Below are positions 15,946 to 25,308 of a DNA stretch of 64,000 nucleotides, piece by piece. Each line of letters opens with the position of its first letter. Positions within the stretch are counted from its first letter, which is position 1. The position numbers and the translations under genes are program-made. This stretch comes from Candidatus Bathyarchaeota archaeon (lineage in GTDB: Archaea > Thermoproteota > Bathyarchaeia > Bathyarchaeales > Bathycorpusculaceae): positions 310,001 to 374,000 of the forward strand of contig JAOZHS010000001.1 in assembly GCA_026014745.1 (NCBI GenBank). Reading direction: 5' to 3'. The notes under the pieces are model-generated. The model did not search any database and was not told the origin of the DNA. It saw nothing but the letters and a program-made list of their open reading frames with translations.

Positions 15946-16560
15946 TTGAGTTTTGGCTCTGATTTAAAGCAGCGCGTTGCACGTGAAGCTGCTACTCTGC
16001 TTTATTTTGGAGCAGAAAAAGAATACAAACAAGCCAAACTCCATGCGGCAGAAACGTTGGGAACCCATTTTTTGCCTTCTAACCTCGAAGTTGCCCTAGA
16101 ACTTGATAAGGTGGCCGAAGAAAACGAGGGTTCCAAACGAAAGGAACGCCTAGTGGAGATGCGCAAGGAGGCGCTAGAGGTTATGCGATTGGTGGAGGCG
16201 TTTTGCCCAGTTTTGATTGGGAGCGTGTGGCGGGGAACCATCAAGCAAGGTAGCGACATCGACATCGCCGTTTACACTGACAGCACCGAAGACCTCTTGA
16301 AAACGCTTGAAAGGGGTGACTTTAGGGTTTCTCGAACTGCTTGGACAACCGTTAACAAACATGGCATTACCCATTCATCTTTTCACGTTTATACCCAAAC
16401 CCCTGCGGGTCACGGTCTTGAAATTGTCGCCCGCGCCGCCGAAGAAGCAGGCAAAAAACGACGATGCGAAACATTCGGCGACGAACTCAAAGGCCTCAAC
16501 CTGCGTGAACTCCAAAAAGTCCTCGGCACAAACCCCACGCAACAATTCATCCCCCTGTAA
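15946..16560 (+). CDS. Nucleotidyltransferase-fold protein (MNT type)
   Basis: After a helical N-terminus (residues 1-80) the protein has VLIGSVWRGTIKQGSDIDIAVY near residue 90, the G-S-x-D-x-D active site of polymerase-beta-like nucleotidyltransferases. A third carboxylate may be Glu in GHGLEIVAR near residue 162. Such domains transfer nucleotides to RNA, protein or small molecules; the substrate here is unknown. The start is a TTG 4 bases after the glycosyltransferase stop, so the two share an operon. Confidence 0.75.
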   Translation: MSFGSDLKQRVAREAATLLYFGAEKEYKQAKLHAAETLGTHFLPSNLEVALELDKVAEENEGSKRKERLVEMRKEALEVMRLVEAFCPVLIGSVWRGTIKQGSDIDIAVYTDSTEDLLKTLERGDFRVSRTAWTTVNKHGITHSSFHVYTQTPAGHGLEIVARAAEEAGKKRRCETFGDELKGLNLRELQKVLGTNPTQQFIPL

Positions 16561-16637
16561 TTCTCGCAAAATCTGCTTCGTCATCAAAAAAACACATAAA
16601 CATCCTTTTCCATTCTTTAGTTGAAAATTGATGCGCT

Positions 16638-17054
16638 ATGGCCATTGACAAAAAAGACATCAAGAAAATGTTTCCTAACCTTTATCGGGAGCTTGAAGCA
16701 AGTGAAAATAAAGTTTCTATAGATGCCGTGCGCAAAGACGTACTAACAGCGGAGGAAGAAGCCTCTGGTGAATCCTGTGAATGCGAGGAATGCGCCGAAG
16801 GAGACGAAGCCTCTGACTTGCACGTGGAGACGCCAGATAAACTGCGGCATTTTACTCCGCAGGCAGTTGATTTTCTTCGTCGATGTGATACTACAGCTCA
16901 AGCTGAAGAAATCATTGCTTATTTAGAAAAGAAGGGTGAAATCTCCGCAGAGTATGCTTCGAAGCTACGGGGTCAACTCAAGAAGGATGGTGTTCGTAGT
17001 TTTGGGCCTAAAAAAGAAGAGTATTACTACTTTAAAGAAGGCGGTCTCTGTTAG
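16638..17054 (+). CDS. DUF2095-family archaeal protein
   Basis: The start MAIDKKDIKKMFPNLYRELE is the pattern I associate with the archaeal DUF2095 family. A central acidic region contains a small Cys cluster (CECEEC near residue 48), possibly metal-binding. The C-terminal half (TPQAVDFLRRCDTTAQAEEIIAYLEKKGEIS) looks like a helical domain followed by a Gly/Tyr-rich tail. Function is unknown. It faces two convergent Lrp regulators. Confidence 0.7.
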   Translation: MAIDKKDIKKMFPNLYRELEASENKVSIDAVRKDVLTAEEEASGESCECEECAEGDEASDLHVETPDKLRHFTPQAVDFLRRCDTTAQAEEIIAYLEKKGEISAEYASKLRGQLKKDGVRSFGPKKEEYYYFKEGGLC

Positions 17055-17067
17055 AAGTTTTCTGTTT

Positions 17068-17550
17068 TTAAGTAGTTGCTAGAGTTAAACTTTGCTTGCT
17101 ATAGAGCTTATTGAAATTTTGCGGTGCAGGGAGGTCTGTTTCTTTGATGAATGCTACTTCTACTCGTTCAACGCCATCTATCCGTTTTACGGTGTCAACT
17201 AGCTTCATTATGCTGTTTAAGTCCGTGACAAAGGCGATGGCAAGTATGTCAAAGGCGCCGATTATCTCGGTTATCACCACTATGTTTATGATTTTTTTAA
17301 GCCCTGATAAGGTTGCAGCTTTGGTTTGATTTGGCGAATTTGTTATCATCAGGAAAGCTTTGCCTTGGTATCCTAGTTTTGAGGGGTCTATGGATAGGGC
17401 GCATCTGGTGATTATGCCGTCTTTCTTCATTTTGTCGTATCGGGAGATGACGGTTTTGGGTGAGACACCGATTTTTTTTGCTATAGTCGCAAAGGGTGTT
17501 TGGGCATCTTTTAGCAGTTCGCTTAAGACAAAATAATCGAGTTTATCCAC
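17068..17550 (-). CDS. Lrp/AsnC-family regulator (downstream of pair)
   Basis: The N-terminal helix-turn-helix reads LDYFVLSELLKDAQTPFATIAKKIGVSPKTVISRYDKMKK. The C-terminal RAM domain contains LSIDPSKLGYQGKAFLMI, IIGAFDILAIAFVTDLNSIM and VERVEVAFI. Such proteins form octamer-like assemblies that sense amino acids or related metabolites. The start is a GTG whose G is also the last base of the preceding stop (TAGTG), so it is translationally coupled with its paralogue at 17550-18032. Confidence 0.9.
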   Translation of the reverse strand: MDKLDYFVLSELLKDAQTPFATIAKKIGVSPKTVISRYDKMKKDGIITRCALSIDPSKLGYQGKAFLMITNSPNQTKAATLSGLKKIINIVVITEIIGAFDILAIAFVTDLNSIMKLVDTVKRIDGVERVEVAFIKETDLPAPQNFNKLYSKQSLTLATT

Positions 17551-18032
17551 TATCTTTTCTCTTCCTTTGGTTGACAGTCGATATTTTCAAAAGCCATAAA
17601 CGGCATAGAGGTCCAAACGTTAATTTCGACTTTTTGCACACCAGGGAGCCGTTTAATGGAGAACGAAATTTTATCTAGTTCGTTTATGCTTTCAGCGTGG
17701 ATTGCTGCGATTAAATCGTATTTTCCGACGCTTGATGATATTTGTATTGTGTTTATGTTTTTTTGTACTGTTTGGATTACTTCTTCAAAATTACTTTTTA
17801 GGTTGATTCCGACTGTGGCGACGATTGGTATTTTGAGTTGGTCTAAGACTGGGAAAAGGGTTGCGCCACCGTTTATTACGCCCATTTGTTTTAATCGTTT
17901 GATTCGGTTAAGGATGGAGACTGAGGATATGCCGCATTTTTTTGCTATGTCTTTTAGGGGTGTGCGGGCGTCTTTTAGTAGGGTGCGGATTATTGTGGCG
18001 TCTGTCTCGTCGATTTGTGTTGTATGATTCAT
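17550..18032 (-). CDS. Lrp/AsnC-family regulator (upstream of pair)
   Basis: The protein has DATIIRTLLKDARTPLKDIAKKCGISSVSILNRIKRLKQMGVI as helix-turn-helix, then a RAM-type ligand domain with IVATVGINLKS, GKYDLIAAIHAES and VQKVEINVW. It is 160 aa, the same as its downstream neighbour, and the two clearly arose by duplication. Paired Lrp proteins may form hetero-oligomers. The gene is divergent from the PQQ surface protein at 18222, which shares the 190-bp A/T-rich promoter gap. Confidence 0.9.
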   Translation of the reverse strand: MNHTTQIDETDATIIRTLLKDARTPLKDIAKKCGISSVSILNRIKRLKQMGVINGGATLFPVLDQLKIPIVATVGINLKSNFEEVIQTVQKNINTIQISSSVGKYDLIAAIHAESINELDKISFSIKRLPGVQKVEINVWTSMPFMAFENIDCQPKEEKR

Positions 18033-18221
18033 TTCGGTTTAGGTTGTGGGTGCTTGCATATTAAACTTTTCAGTGTTTCCTCTGTGTATATTAAGACACA
18101 TGGGTAAAATAATTAGTGTTTGATTGGTTTTTATTTAATACATTTTTCTTTTTTTTTATTGTTTATGCAAAAACTTATATGTTTTAAATTCGCTTAGCGC
18201 TGAATTGAGGAGATACATGCA

Positions 18222-20666
18222 ATGCAATATAAAAAAACTAAAGTGTTAACTCTATCAACCGTATTGCTGATAGTAGCACTAATGTTACCTATGATAGCAC
18301 AACTCCCAACCACCAAAGCAGGCGACATCCCAACATACGCATTCCTAGCCGCTGCACCCAACCCAGTCGGCGTAAACCAAGACTGCACAATCAGTTTCTG
18401 GCTAAACGAATTCCCACCAACAGCCAATGGCGCTCTAGGTGACCGATGGGAAAACATGAAACTAGAAGTCACAAAACCCGACGGCACCACAGAAACCTTA
18501 GGACCTTACCGGTCTGACCCTGTAGGCGCATATTATATCACCTACACTCCAAAACAAGTCGGCAACTACACAATGCAATTCACTTTCCCTGGCCAAAACA
18601 TCACTGGCACCCGATATGGTCAACCAATTAACAACTACTACAAACCCAGCGAAAGCCGGGTATTAACCCTTGAGGTTACAGAAGAACCCGTAGCCCACTG
18701 GCAATCAACACCACTACCCACCGATTACTGGACCCGACCCATCGACTCTAACAACCGCGAATGGTACCAGATTTCAGGAAACTGGCTATTCAAAGGTTAT
18801 GACACAAGCAAGGCCTTCACAGCTCAAGGCTACAACCCCTACACAACCGCACCCAACACAGCTCACATCGTTTGGACCAAAGAAATCGCTTTCGGCGGCG
18901 AAGTCGGCGGATTTGATGAAAGCACCCAATACTACACTGGCTTATCTTACGAAGGAAAATGGAACCCACCCGTAATCATGCAGGGCAGACTATACTACAA
19001 CTTGCCATTAGCTAACAGTCCAAGTGGAGGCACATTCGCTTGCGTAGATGTACGCACCGGAGAGACACTGTGGACCGCAACTGGATCCATAACAAACGGC
19101 CAAATATTTGACTATGAGTCACCAAACCAACACGGCGCCCATGCATACCTTTGGAACTGTCCTTCAAGCTGGTGGGGACCCGCATCAAACTGGACAATGT
19201 ATGACGCGTTCACAGGAACGCAACTGCTGACATTCTATAACACACAAAACCCCGGTGTTATCACTGCTTCCGAAAACGGCGACTTGATATGCTATGTTCT
19301 CAACGCCCAAGCCAACTGGCTTGTGAAATGGAACAGCACTAAAGCTATTCCAGCAGGACAAAGTGGCTGGAGTTGGAGCGTCTCTAGAGGCGCAAGCTAT
19401 GACTGGAATACCGGAATCGAATGGAACACAACAATCCCTGATGTTGCAGGTTCACAAAGCATAAACCGATATTCTGACAACAAACTCTGGGCAAGCAGCT
19501 TCTTGATGAGTGAAGTTCCACCAATCACCGTGGACGTAACTTATGACGTAAGCAACGAAGCCAAAGGCACACAGCTCTCAGTAAAGAACCACACCGACAT
19601 GATTGACCCCGGCCAATACGCAGGTGGCATCGGACCAATGGGTGAAGGAGTCTACACAATATACTCCAAAGAAAAACTCCAATGGTATGCCTACGACGTC
19701 GAAACAGGCGCACGTGTTTGGGGCCCAACTGAACGGTATGACAACGACTGGGGTATGTATGTCTCAGTCCTTGGCGGAGAAGCATGGATAGCTGAAGGCA
19801 AACTGCTCGCACAAGCATACGACGGATGCATCCACTGCTTTGACATAACCGACGGCAGTGAACTATGGACTTACTATGCAGGAAGCGCAGGATTCGAAAC
19901 ACCCTACGGAACATATCCATTCTACAGCGGACCCACCATTGCTGACGAAAAAGTCTACTCAACCACTGGTGAACACTCTCCAGGTGACCCATTATGGAGA
20001 GGCGAAGCAATTCACTGCGTTGACCTAAACACAGGCGAAGGCATATGGAACATCTCTGGCTGGTACACTGGTCCAGTAGTAGCAGATGGCTACCTCTTGA
20101 CACTCAACGGCGCAGACAACAGAATTTATTCCTTCGGCAAAGGCCAAACTGAAACCACTGTCACGGCGTCTCCAAAGGTTTCAACCTTCGGCGACGGAGT
20201 CCTAGTTGAAGGAACCGTGATGGACCAATCCCCTGGCGCATCAATGAACACTCCTGCCATCGCAGACGAATACATGTCTGAATGGATGGAGTACATCTAC
20301 ATGCAGCAATCAAAGCCCTACAATGTCAAAGGTGTCGAAGTCGTCTTAGAGACAATCGATCCTAACGGCAACTACTATGAACTCGGTACAACCACAAGCG
20401 ACGAAAATGGCATGTTCAAGTACATGTTCACACCCGAAGTCCCCGGCGAATACACCATCATTGCTTCATTCAAAGGCTCAGACTCTTACTTTAGCTCCCT
20501 TGCAGAAACTGCCATAGGCGTTGGCGATGCACCTACACCCGCACCAACAGAAGCTCCAGTAGCAGCTCCAATGACTGACACCTACGTCTTAGCATTCGGT
20601 AGCGCAGCACTAGTTGCCATCATCATCGGCTTTGCAATCTTAATCCTGATGGCTCGCAAACGATAA
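18222..20666 (+). CDS. Secreted PQQ-like beta-propeller surface protein, 814 aa
   Basis: This is a paralogue of the 935-aa protein at 8236 and shares TPLPTDYWTRPI near residue 165, propeller blades such as FACVDVRTGETLWTA and HCVDLNTGEGIWN, the MDQSPGA-containing beta domain and a Pro/Ala linker. It begins with a signal peptide (residues about 8-30) and ends with a membrane helix (TYVLAFGSAALVAIIIGFAIL) and ARKR. GAGGAG stands 6-8 bases before the ATG. An imperfect 20-bp inverted repeat (18187-18206) lies near the likely transcription start. It is probably surface-exposed and anchored. Confidence 0.88.
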   Translation: MQYKKTKVLTLSTVLLIVALMLPMIAQLPTTKAGDIPTYAFLAAAPNPVGVNQDCTISFWLNEFPPTANGALGDRWENMKLEVTKPDGTTETLGPYRSDPVGAYYITYTPKQVGNYTMQFTFPGQNITGTRYGQPINNYYKPSESRVLTLEVTEEPVAHWQSTPLPTDYWTRPIDSNNREWYQISGNWLFKGYDTSKAFTAQGYNPYTTAPNTAHIVWTKEIAFGGEVGGFDESTQYYTGLSYEGKWNPPVIMQGRLYYNLPLANSPSGGTFACVDVRTGETLWTATGSITNGQIFDYESPNQHGAHAYLWNCPSSWWGPASNWTMYDAFTGTQLLTFYNTQNPGVITASENGDLICYVLNAQANWLVKWNSTKAIPAGQSGWSWSVSRGASYDWNTGIEWNTTIPDVAGSQSINRYSDNKLWASSFLMSEVPPITVDVTYDVSNEAKGTQLSVKNHTDMIDPGQYAGGIGPMGEGVYTIYSKEKLQWYAYDVETGARVWGPTERYDNDWGMYVSVLGGEAWIAEGKLLAQAYDGCIHCFDITDGSELWTYYAGSAGFETPYGTYPFYSGPTIADEKVYSTTGEHSPGDPLWRGEAIHCVDLNTGEGIWNISGWYTGPVVADGYLLTLNGADNRIYSFGKGQTETTVTASPKVSTFGDGVLVEGTVMDQSPGASMNTPAIADEYMSEWMEYIYMQQSKPYNVKGVEVVLETIDPNGNYYELGTTTSDENGMFKYMFTPEVPGEYTIIASFKGSDSYFSSLAETAIGVGDAPTPAPTEAPVAAPMTDTYVLAFGSAALVAIIIGFAILILMARKR

Positions 20667-20682
20667 ACAAAACCAAAATCCA

Positions 20683-20712
20683 TCCCCCTCTTTTGGGGGA
20701 ACCCAATATTTT
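20683..20712 (+). terminator. Hairpin terminator after PQQ protein
   Basis: TCCCCC (20683-20688) pairs with GGGGGA (20695-20700) across a 6-base loop, followed after a few bases by a T-rich run. It sits between the PQQ gene and the next same-strand gene. Confidence 0.65.
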
Positions 20713-20751
20713 TTATTTGTCTTAATTATAAATTACCGCTGAGGTTTCACT

Positions 20752-21222
20752 TTGAACACCACTAAATTAGGCATTTGCGTTTGTTTAGCTATAGTCCTAT
20801 CTTTTGCTGTGGCAGTCGTTGTTGAAGCCGCGCCGACTTTGAGCACAAGCTTCTACAAAAACAACGGCTACGGCATGGGCAACGACATGAGCGGAGAATG
20901 GACTCTCAATACCTCAGTCTCTTCAGACGTTGCATATGTGGAGTTCTATTTAGATGACCAACTCCAGTTAAATGCAACCTCGGCTCCTTTCAGCTGGCAT
21001 TTTAACACCAGCAGCTTCACCGAAGGGCAACACAATTTCCACGTAATCGCCTACGATGCCCAAGGTGCATCAGACGATGTAGCTTTCACGCGTAACTTTG
21101 TAGGTTTCCCCGTTGACTTTGTCGTAATCATAATTGTCGTTGTGGTGGTTGCTGTGATTGTTTCTTTGGCAGTGCTGCTGTATAGAGTAAAGCGGCAAGA
21201 TGCAAAAAGGAACAACCAATAA
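20752..21222 (+). CDS. Secreted Ig-like protein with C-terminal anchor, 156 aa
   Basis: The start is TTG 20752, supported by GAGG 7 bases upstream and by the signal peptide that follows (ICVCLAIVLSFAVAVVVEA). Residues about 60-110 resemble a small Ig-like beta sandwich (DVAYVEFYLDDQLQL, PFSWHFNTSSFTEGQHNFHVIAYD), as in bacterial Ig-like repeats. A strong membrane helix (VVIIIVVVVVAVIVSLAVLLY) and a basic tail close it. It is probably a surface accessory to the adjacent PQQ protein; no enzymatic motif is seen. Confidence 0.75.
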   Translation: MNTTKLGICVCLAIVLSFAVAVVVEAAPTLSTSFYKNNGYGMGNDMSGEWTLNTSVSSDVAYVEFYLDDQLQLNATSAPFSWHFNTSSFTEGQHNFHVIAYDAQGASDDVAFTRNFVGFPVDFVVIIIVVVVVAVIVSLAVLLYRVKRQDAKRNNQ

Positions 21223-21254
21223 CCTTCCACAAACTATTTTCTCCAAAAATAGGT

Positions 21255-21309
21255 CCCCCTACGGGAGGGGGTGGATACCCCTATCTATCTCTACTCCAAA
21301 AAATGGAGT
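21255..21309. terminator. Two hairpins between convergent genes
   Basis: CCCCCT/AGGGGG (21255-21260 with 21266-21271) and ACTCCA/TGGAGT (21293-21298 with 21304-21309) form two stems. The second is followed on the plus strand by a T-run and preceded by A's, so it can act in both directions between the Ig-like gene and pgk. Confidence 0.6.
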
Positions 21310-22541
21310 TAGATTTTTTTGGTGTTAACCGCATTTTCTAGAGCCGAGACGCCGGGCAGTTTTTTACCCATCAAAAACTCGATAAGTGCGCCGCCTGCAG
21401 TGCTGATGTAGCTGATTTTTTTGGTTAAGCCATATTCTTGGATAGCTGCAATGGTGTTTCCGCCGCCAGCTAAACTGAATGCTTTGCTGTCCGCGATGGC
21501 TTGGAGCACTTTTTTAGTGCCATAGCAGAACTGTGGGTTTTCATAAACGCCCATGGGTCCGCTGACGACGATGGATTTGGCGGTGGCGATGATTTTGGCG
21601 TAGTTTTCTACTGTTTGGTGACCTATGTCGTAGATGGGGTAGTCGGTTGGCAGTTGGGTTATGGTAACTTCTTTGCGTACGCCGCCGAAGTCAAGCGCAA
21701 CGTCAACTGGAACCACGATTTTGTCGCCGTACTGCTCAATGAGGCTCTTGATGCCCGGCAAGTACTGGGTGAGTTCTTTTTTGGCAAGAAACTCCACGAC
21801 ACCTTTTCCTAAACTGACACCTTTCGCCGCCAAAAACAGCTGCGACGTAACCCCCCCGACTAACACGTAGTCTGCAATGCCGTTTGAGAGAACGTATTTG
21901 CTGATTTCAAGGCTGTCGTCGGCTTTGGCGCCTCCCATCACATAAACGCAGGGTTTCTCAGGTTTCTCCAAAGCTTTGCTTAAGGATGTTAATTCGCGTT
22001 CCATGATGCGACCCGCCGCAGAGGGCAAAACAGCCGTGAACCCAACCATCGAGGCATGGCCGCGGTGTGCAGCTGAAAATGCATCGTTAACAAACAAATC
22101 GGCAAGTGGCGCCAGATTCTGCACTAATGGAGTTTTTGATTGTTGCTCGGGCGTGCCGTTTTTGGTTTCTCCCTCCCAGCCCCGTACGTTACCTAAGACG
22201 AGGGTTTCGCCGGGTTGGAGGCTTTTGATGGCGGCTTGAGCTTGTTCGCCGAAGATGTCATCGACGTATTTTACTGGGCGTTGAAGAATCTGCTGGAGGA
22301 TTTCGGCGTGTTGTTTTAGGGGAATAAAGTCATCGTCGCCTTTGCGTCCTTGATGCGCTATCACCACGGTTTTGGCGCCTTTCTCAGCTAGTTCTTTTAG
22401 CGTGGATTCCGCGTGGGCTCGGATGCGGACGTCGCTTGTGACGTTTTTGGTTTTCGGGTCAATTTCGGAGTTAAAGTCCACTCGGACAAGGACTGTTTTG
22501 TTTTTAACGTTAAAATCGTCCAGTGTATGGTATTTCGCCAT
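21309..22541 (-). CDS. pgk: Phosphoglycerate kinase, archaeal type
   Basis: The 410-aa protein shows the PGK core: VLVRVDFNSEID near the N-terminus, the substrate-binding IAHQGRKG and HRGHASMVGF segments, VYVMGGAKADDSLEI near residue 205, and the C-terminal nucleotide-site ISTAGGALIEFLMGKKLPGV. It interconverts 1,3-bisphosphoglycerate + ADP and 3-phosphoglycerate + ATP. It lies 61 bases downstream of the GAPDH gene on the same strand, so the two consecutive pathway steps are likely co-transcribed. Confidence 0.96.
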   Translation of the reverse strand: MAKYHTLDDFNVKNKTVLVRVDFNSEIDPKTKNVTSDVRIRAHAESTLKELAEKGAKTVVIAHQGRKGDDDFIPLKQHAEILQQILQRPVKYVDDIFGEQAQAAIKSLQPGETLVLGNVRGWEGETKNGTPEQQSKTPLVQNLAPLADLFVNDAFSAAHRGHASMVGFTAVLPSAAGRIMERELTSLSKALEKPEKPCVYVMGGAKADDSLEISKYVLSNGIADYVLVGGVTSQLFLAAKGVSLGKGVVEFLAKKELTQYLPGIKSLIEQYGDKIVVPVDVALDFGGVRKEVTITQLPTDYPIYDIGHQTVENYAKIIATAKSIVVSGPMGVYENPQFCYGTKKVLQAIADSKAFSLAGGGNTIAAIQEYGLTKKISYISTAGGALIEFLMGKKLPGVSALENAVNTKKI

Positions 22542-22602
22542 TAACGTTTACCTTCTAATCTTTAAAAATGAAAAGATTGGGAATTTAAGTTTGATTCCCA
22601 CT

Positions 22603-23625
22603 TTAGAGGTTGGCTTTTTGGGCAATCAACTCTATGAAGTCGACCATGCGGTTGCTAAAGCCCCACTCGTTATCGTACCAAGCGAAGACTTTAACAAAGT
22701 TGCTTTTCTCTCCCAACACCATTGTTAAACCTGCATCGAATACGCTGCTATAGGTGCTGTGCAGTACGTCGGTGCTCACGATTGGGTCTTCAGTGTATTG
22801 GAGGATGCCTTTGAGTTCGCCTTCAGCGGCTTTTTTCATGGCTGCGTTGATTTCTGCCTTGGTGACTTCTTTTCCCAAAACCGCAGTTAAGTCCACGATG
22901 GAGACATCTGGAGTTGGAACACGAAGTGAGTACCCATTCATTTTGCCTGCGCAAGAGGGCAAAACTTCTCCGATGGCTTTAGCAGCGCCAGTGCTGGTCG
23001 GGATGATGTTTATGGCTGCTGCGCGTGCGCGACGGGGATCTTTGTGGACGATGTCTTGGACTTTTTGGTCGTTAGTGTAGCTGTGGCAGGTAGTCATCAA
23101 TGCTTTCTCTATACCGAAGTTTTCAACGAGTACTTTACTTATGGGTGCTAAGGCGTTAGTGGTGCAGCTTGCGTTGCTTAGAATGTTGTCGGTTTGGTGG
23201 TTGTAGGTTTCTTCGTTTACGCCGAGTACGATGGTGCAGTCAGGGTTTGTGGCTGGCGCGGAAACGAGCACTTTTTGGGCTCCTGCCGCGAGATGTTTGC
23301 TTGCGCCTTCCCGATTAGTAAACAGCCCTGTGCTTTCAACAGCTAAATACACGCCCAGCTGTTTCCAGGGCAAGTTTGCGGGGTCCCTTTCTTGGAGACA
23401 TTTGAGGACTTTTCCATTCACGACCATGTCGTTACCTTGGACTTCTACAGTTCCGGGGAAGTGTCCATGGACTGAGTCATATTTTAGCAGGTGAGCGTTA
23501 GTTTTTGCATCTGCAAGATCGTTCACCGCAACGAAATCAATGTTTGCATTTTTTTCGATGGCGGCTCGGTAGAGCAATCTTCCGATTCTGCCGAACCCGT
23601 TAATTCCAACTTTAATCTTCGCCAT
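22603..23625 (-). CDS. gap: Glyceraldehyde-3-phosphate dehydrogenase, bacterial (type I) form
   Basis: ATG 23625 is chosen because the Rossmann start [18 protein letters not shown] follows and a GGTGAT box precedes it. The catalytic motif [16 protein letters not shown] (Cys near residue 152), the CHSYTNDQ histidine region and the C-terminal [16 protein letters not shown] are those of classical bacterial/eukaryotic GAPDH, not the archaeal enzyme. An Asp in VAVNDLAD suggests NAD preference. It catalyses phosphorylating oxidation of glyceraldehyde 3-phosphate, or the reverse in gluconeogenesis. The operon with pgk is natural; the enzyme type suggests transfer from bacteria. Confidence 0.95.
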   Translation of the reverse strand: MAKIKVGINGFGRIGRLLYRAAIEKNANIDFVAVNDLADAKTNAHLLKYDSVHGHFPGTVEVQGNDMVVNGKVLKCLQERDPANLPWKQLGVYLAVESTGLFTNREGASKHLAAGAQKVLVSAPATNPDCTIVLGVNEETYNHQTDNILSNASCTTNALAPISKVLVENFGIEKALMTTCHSYTNDQKVQDIVHKDPRRARAAAINIIPTSTGAAKAIGEVLPSCAGKMNGYSLRVPTPDVSIVDLTAVLGKEVTKAEINAAMKKAAEGELKGILQYTEDPIVSTDVLHSTYSSVFDAGLTMVLGEKSNFVKVFAWYDNEWGFSNRMVDFIELIAQKANL

Positions 23626-23831
23626 TAAATAATCACCAAGTTTCGGTGAGGTTCTAAAACAGACAAAGTTAATTAATTTTTTCCAACCCAAACAGACAAG
23701 ACAATGGTTGCTATAGATGTTTGCAATTCAATCAAGCCATTTCATTTCGCCAAATTTTTCTCCTGCAACTCTCAATAAAACTTTAAGCTCCAATGATAAT
23801 TGGGTTCTGAAAAGTTTTATGGGATAAAACG

Positions 23832-24566
23832 CTATGCCGAAAGCAGTGCCTGTAGGTTTTGGTTAACGTTTAGCAAGTTTTTTGCGATGTAGTCTGGTTG
23901 TAGTTTGATTGATTGAAGGTCTTTTAGCTTGTTGAACTGTGATGGCACAAACATTGCTTTCAACCCCGCTTCTTTGGCGCCTTGGATATCCTCAATGGGA
24001 CTATCCCCGATGTAGATTGCCTCTTCTGCTTGCACCTGAAGGCGACTAAGGGTGTCTTGGAAAATTTTACCGCTGGGTTTACGCCACCCATTCTCCTCTG
24101 ACACCACAATTACACTGAAATATTGGCTTATGCCGATTCTTCGAAGGCTCTTATGAATGACGGGTGCATAGGTGAAGTTTGAGATCAATCCCACTTTGCA
24201 TCTGCTGATAGTTTGGTCAAGGAGTTTTTTTGCTCCAGCCCGCAACTCAAGTGTGTCAATGAAGGCTTGGAAAAAGACGTTAAGCGCCGCCTTCATATGT
24301 GCATCCTCTTTTGAAACGTCAAACCCCAATGACTGTAGAGCTTCTGACACCCAAATTGCATTGGTCACTTCGCGGTGCTCTTCATAGCGGACTCTGCGGT
24401 ACTTCTGATGCGCCAAATTGTAAGCGTCCAAAAACTGTTTCTTCTCGGTTTCAAACCCCTGTGCCGCTAAGGCGGAGTGTAGGGTGTCTTCTGAGGCTGA
24501 CATGCTGTAGCCTTTGCAGTTCACCAAGGTTCCGATGTAGTCAAAAATCACTGCTTTAATGGGCAT
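23832..24566 (-). CDS. HAD-superfamily hydrolase
   Basis: Motif I is VIFDYIGTLV at the N-terminus: the nucleophile Asp is present but the usual second Asp (DxD) is replaced (D-Y-I-G-T). Motif II is VGLISNF near residue 125, motif III the Lys in WRKPSGKIF, and motif IV YIGDSPIEDIQGAK near residue 190. A helical cap lies between motifs I and II. Such proteins are phosphatases of small phosphorylated metabolites. The start overlaps the end of the MinD-type HypB gene by 11 bases, so it belongs to the hyp operon, but a maturation role is not established. Confidence 0.85.
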   Translation of the reverse strand: MPIKAVIFDYIGTLVNCKGYSMSASEDTLHSALAAQGFETEKKQFLDAYNLAHQKYRRVRYEEHREVTNAIWVSEALQSLGFDVSKEDAHMKAALNVFFQAFIDTLELRAGAKKLLDQTISRCKVGLISNFTYAPVIHKSLRRIGISQYFSVIVVSEENGWRKPSGKIFQDTLSRLQVQAEEAIYIGDSPIEDIQGAKEAGLKAMFVPSQFNKLKDLQSIKLQPDYIAKNLLNVNQNLQALLSA

Positions 24567-25308
24567 GGCGTTTTCCTTTAGCTGCAGTTTTTTTGATGTC
24601 AGTTAGTGCTGTTCCAAGCGCGGTGGATAATAATTGTTTGGGTTTTCCTATAGCGTCTTCTACTTTTGGGTCGTAGGGTATGGAGCCAAGGTAACTTAGC
24701 CCAAGCTTTTGAGTTTGGGTTCGGATGGCGTCGGAGGGGGTTTGTTTCATATTTTCAATGACGCCGATGATGCTCATGTGGAGTTCGTATAGCAGCCGTG
24801 CCTGTTTCTTGACAACTTCAAACGCTAACAGCGACGGCGTTGTAACTATGAGAAACTCGATGCGCCTAACCAGTCGCACTAAATCCAACACGGCATCTCC
24901 TATGCCTGGTGGCATGTCAATAATGAGATAGTCCAGTTCGCCCCACTGCGTAATTGCAAGTAACTCGATAAGCGCATTGGAGACGTCGGCGCCACGCAGA
25001 GGTGCGGGATTGTCGCCAACAAAGTAAACCAGCGACATGTACTCTAAACCCTCCAGTGTTGGGGGGATGAGGCCGCGGTCTTCTTTGGGCTGAAGGTTGT
25101 TTGGGGCGCCCAAAATGATGTGAGTTGAGGGTCCTGTGAAGTCAAGGTCAAATAAGCCGACACGGCAGCCTTCCTCAGCAAGTGACAACGCTAACCCGGT
25201 GGCGACCATGCTTTTGCCGACGCCTCCTTTGCCGCTGGAAACAGCGATAATTCGTCTTATTTTGGATAAACGGGTTTCAATTACGCTTGTTCGGGGGTCA
25301 ATCGCCAT
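24556..25308 (-). CDS. MinD/Mrp-type ATPase, probable HypB for NiFe hydrogenase maturation
   Basis: A deviant Walker A near residue 25 (VSSGKGGVGKSMVATGLA) and IDMPPGIGD near residue 130 place it in the Mrp/MinD P-loop group. It lacks the Cys-x-x-Cys of iron-sulfur carrier Mrp proteins in the C-terminal part. In Thermococcus kodakarensis a MinD-type ATPase, not the usual GTPase, serves as HypB and works with HypA to insert nickel. Here the ATG overlaps the stop of hypA (TAATG), which supports the same role. Confidence 0.82.
   Translation of the reverse strand: MAIDPRTSVIETRLSKIRRIIAVSSGKGGVGKSMVATGLALSLAEEGCRVGLFDLDFTGPSTHIILGAPNNLQPKEDRGLIPPTLEGLEYMSLVYFVGDNPAPLRGADVSNALIELLAITQWGELDYLIIDMPPGIGDAVLDLVRLVRRIEFLIVTTPSLLAFEVVKKQARLLYELHMSIIGVIENMKQTPSDAIRTQTQKLGLSYLGSIPYDPKVEDAIGKPKQLLSTALGTALTDIKKTAAKGKRHAH

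Noticed and set aside
24556-25308. Iron-sulfur carrier Mrp/NBP35 assignment
   Set aside because: The C-terminal Cys-x-x-Cys is not seen and the gene overlaps hypA, so MinD-type HypB is the better reading.
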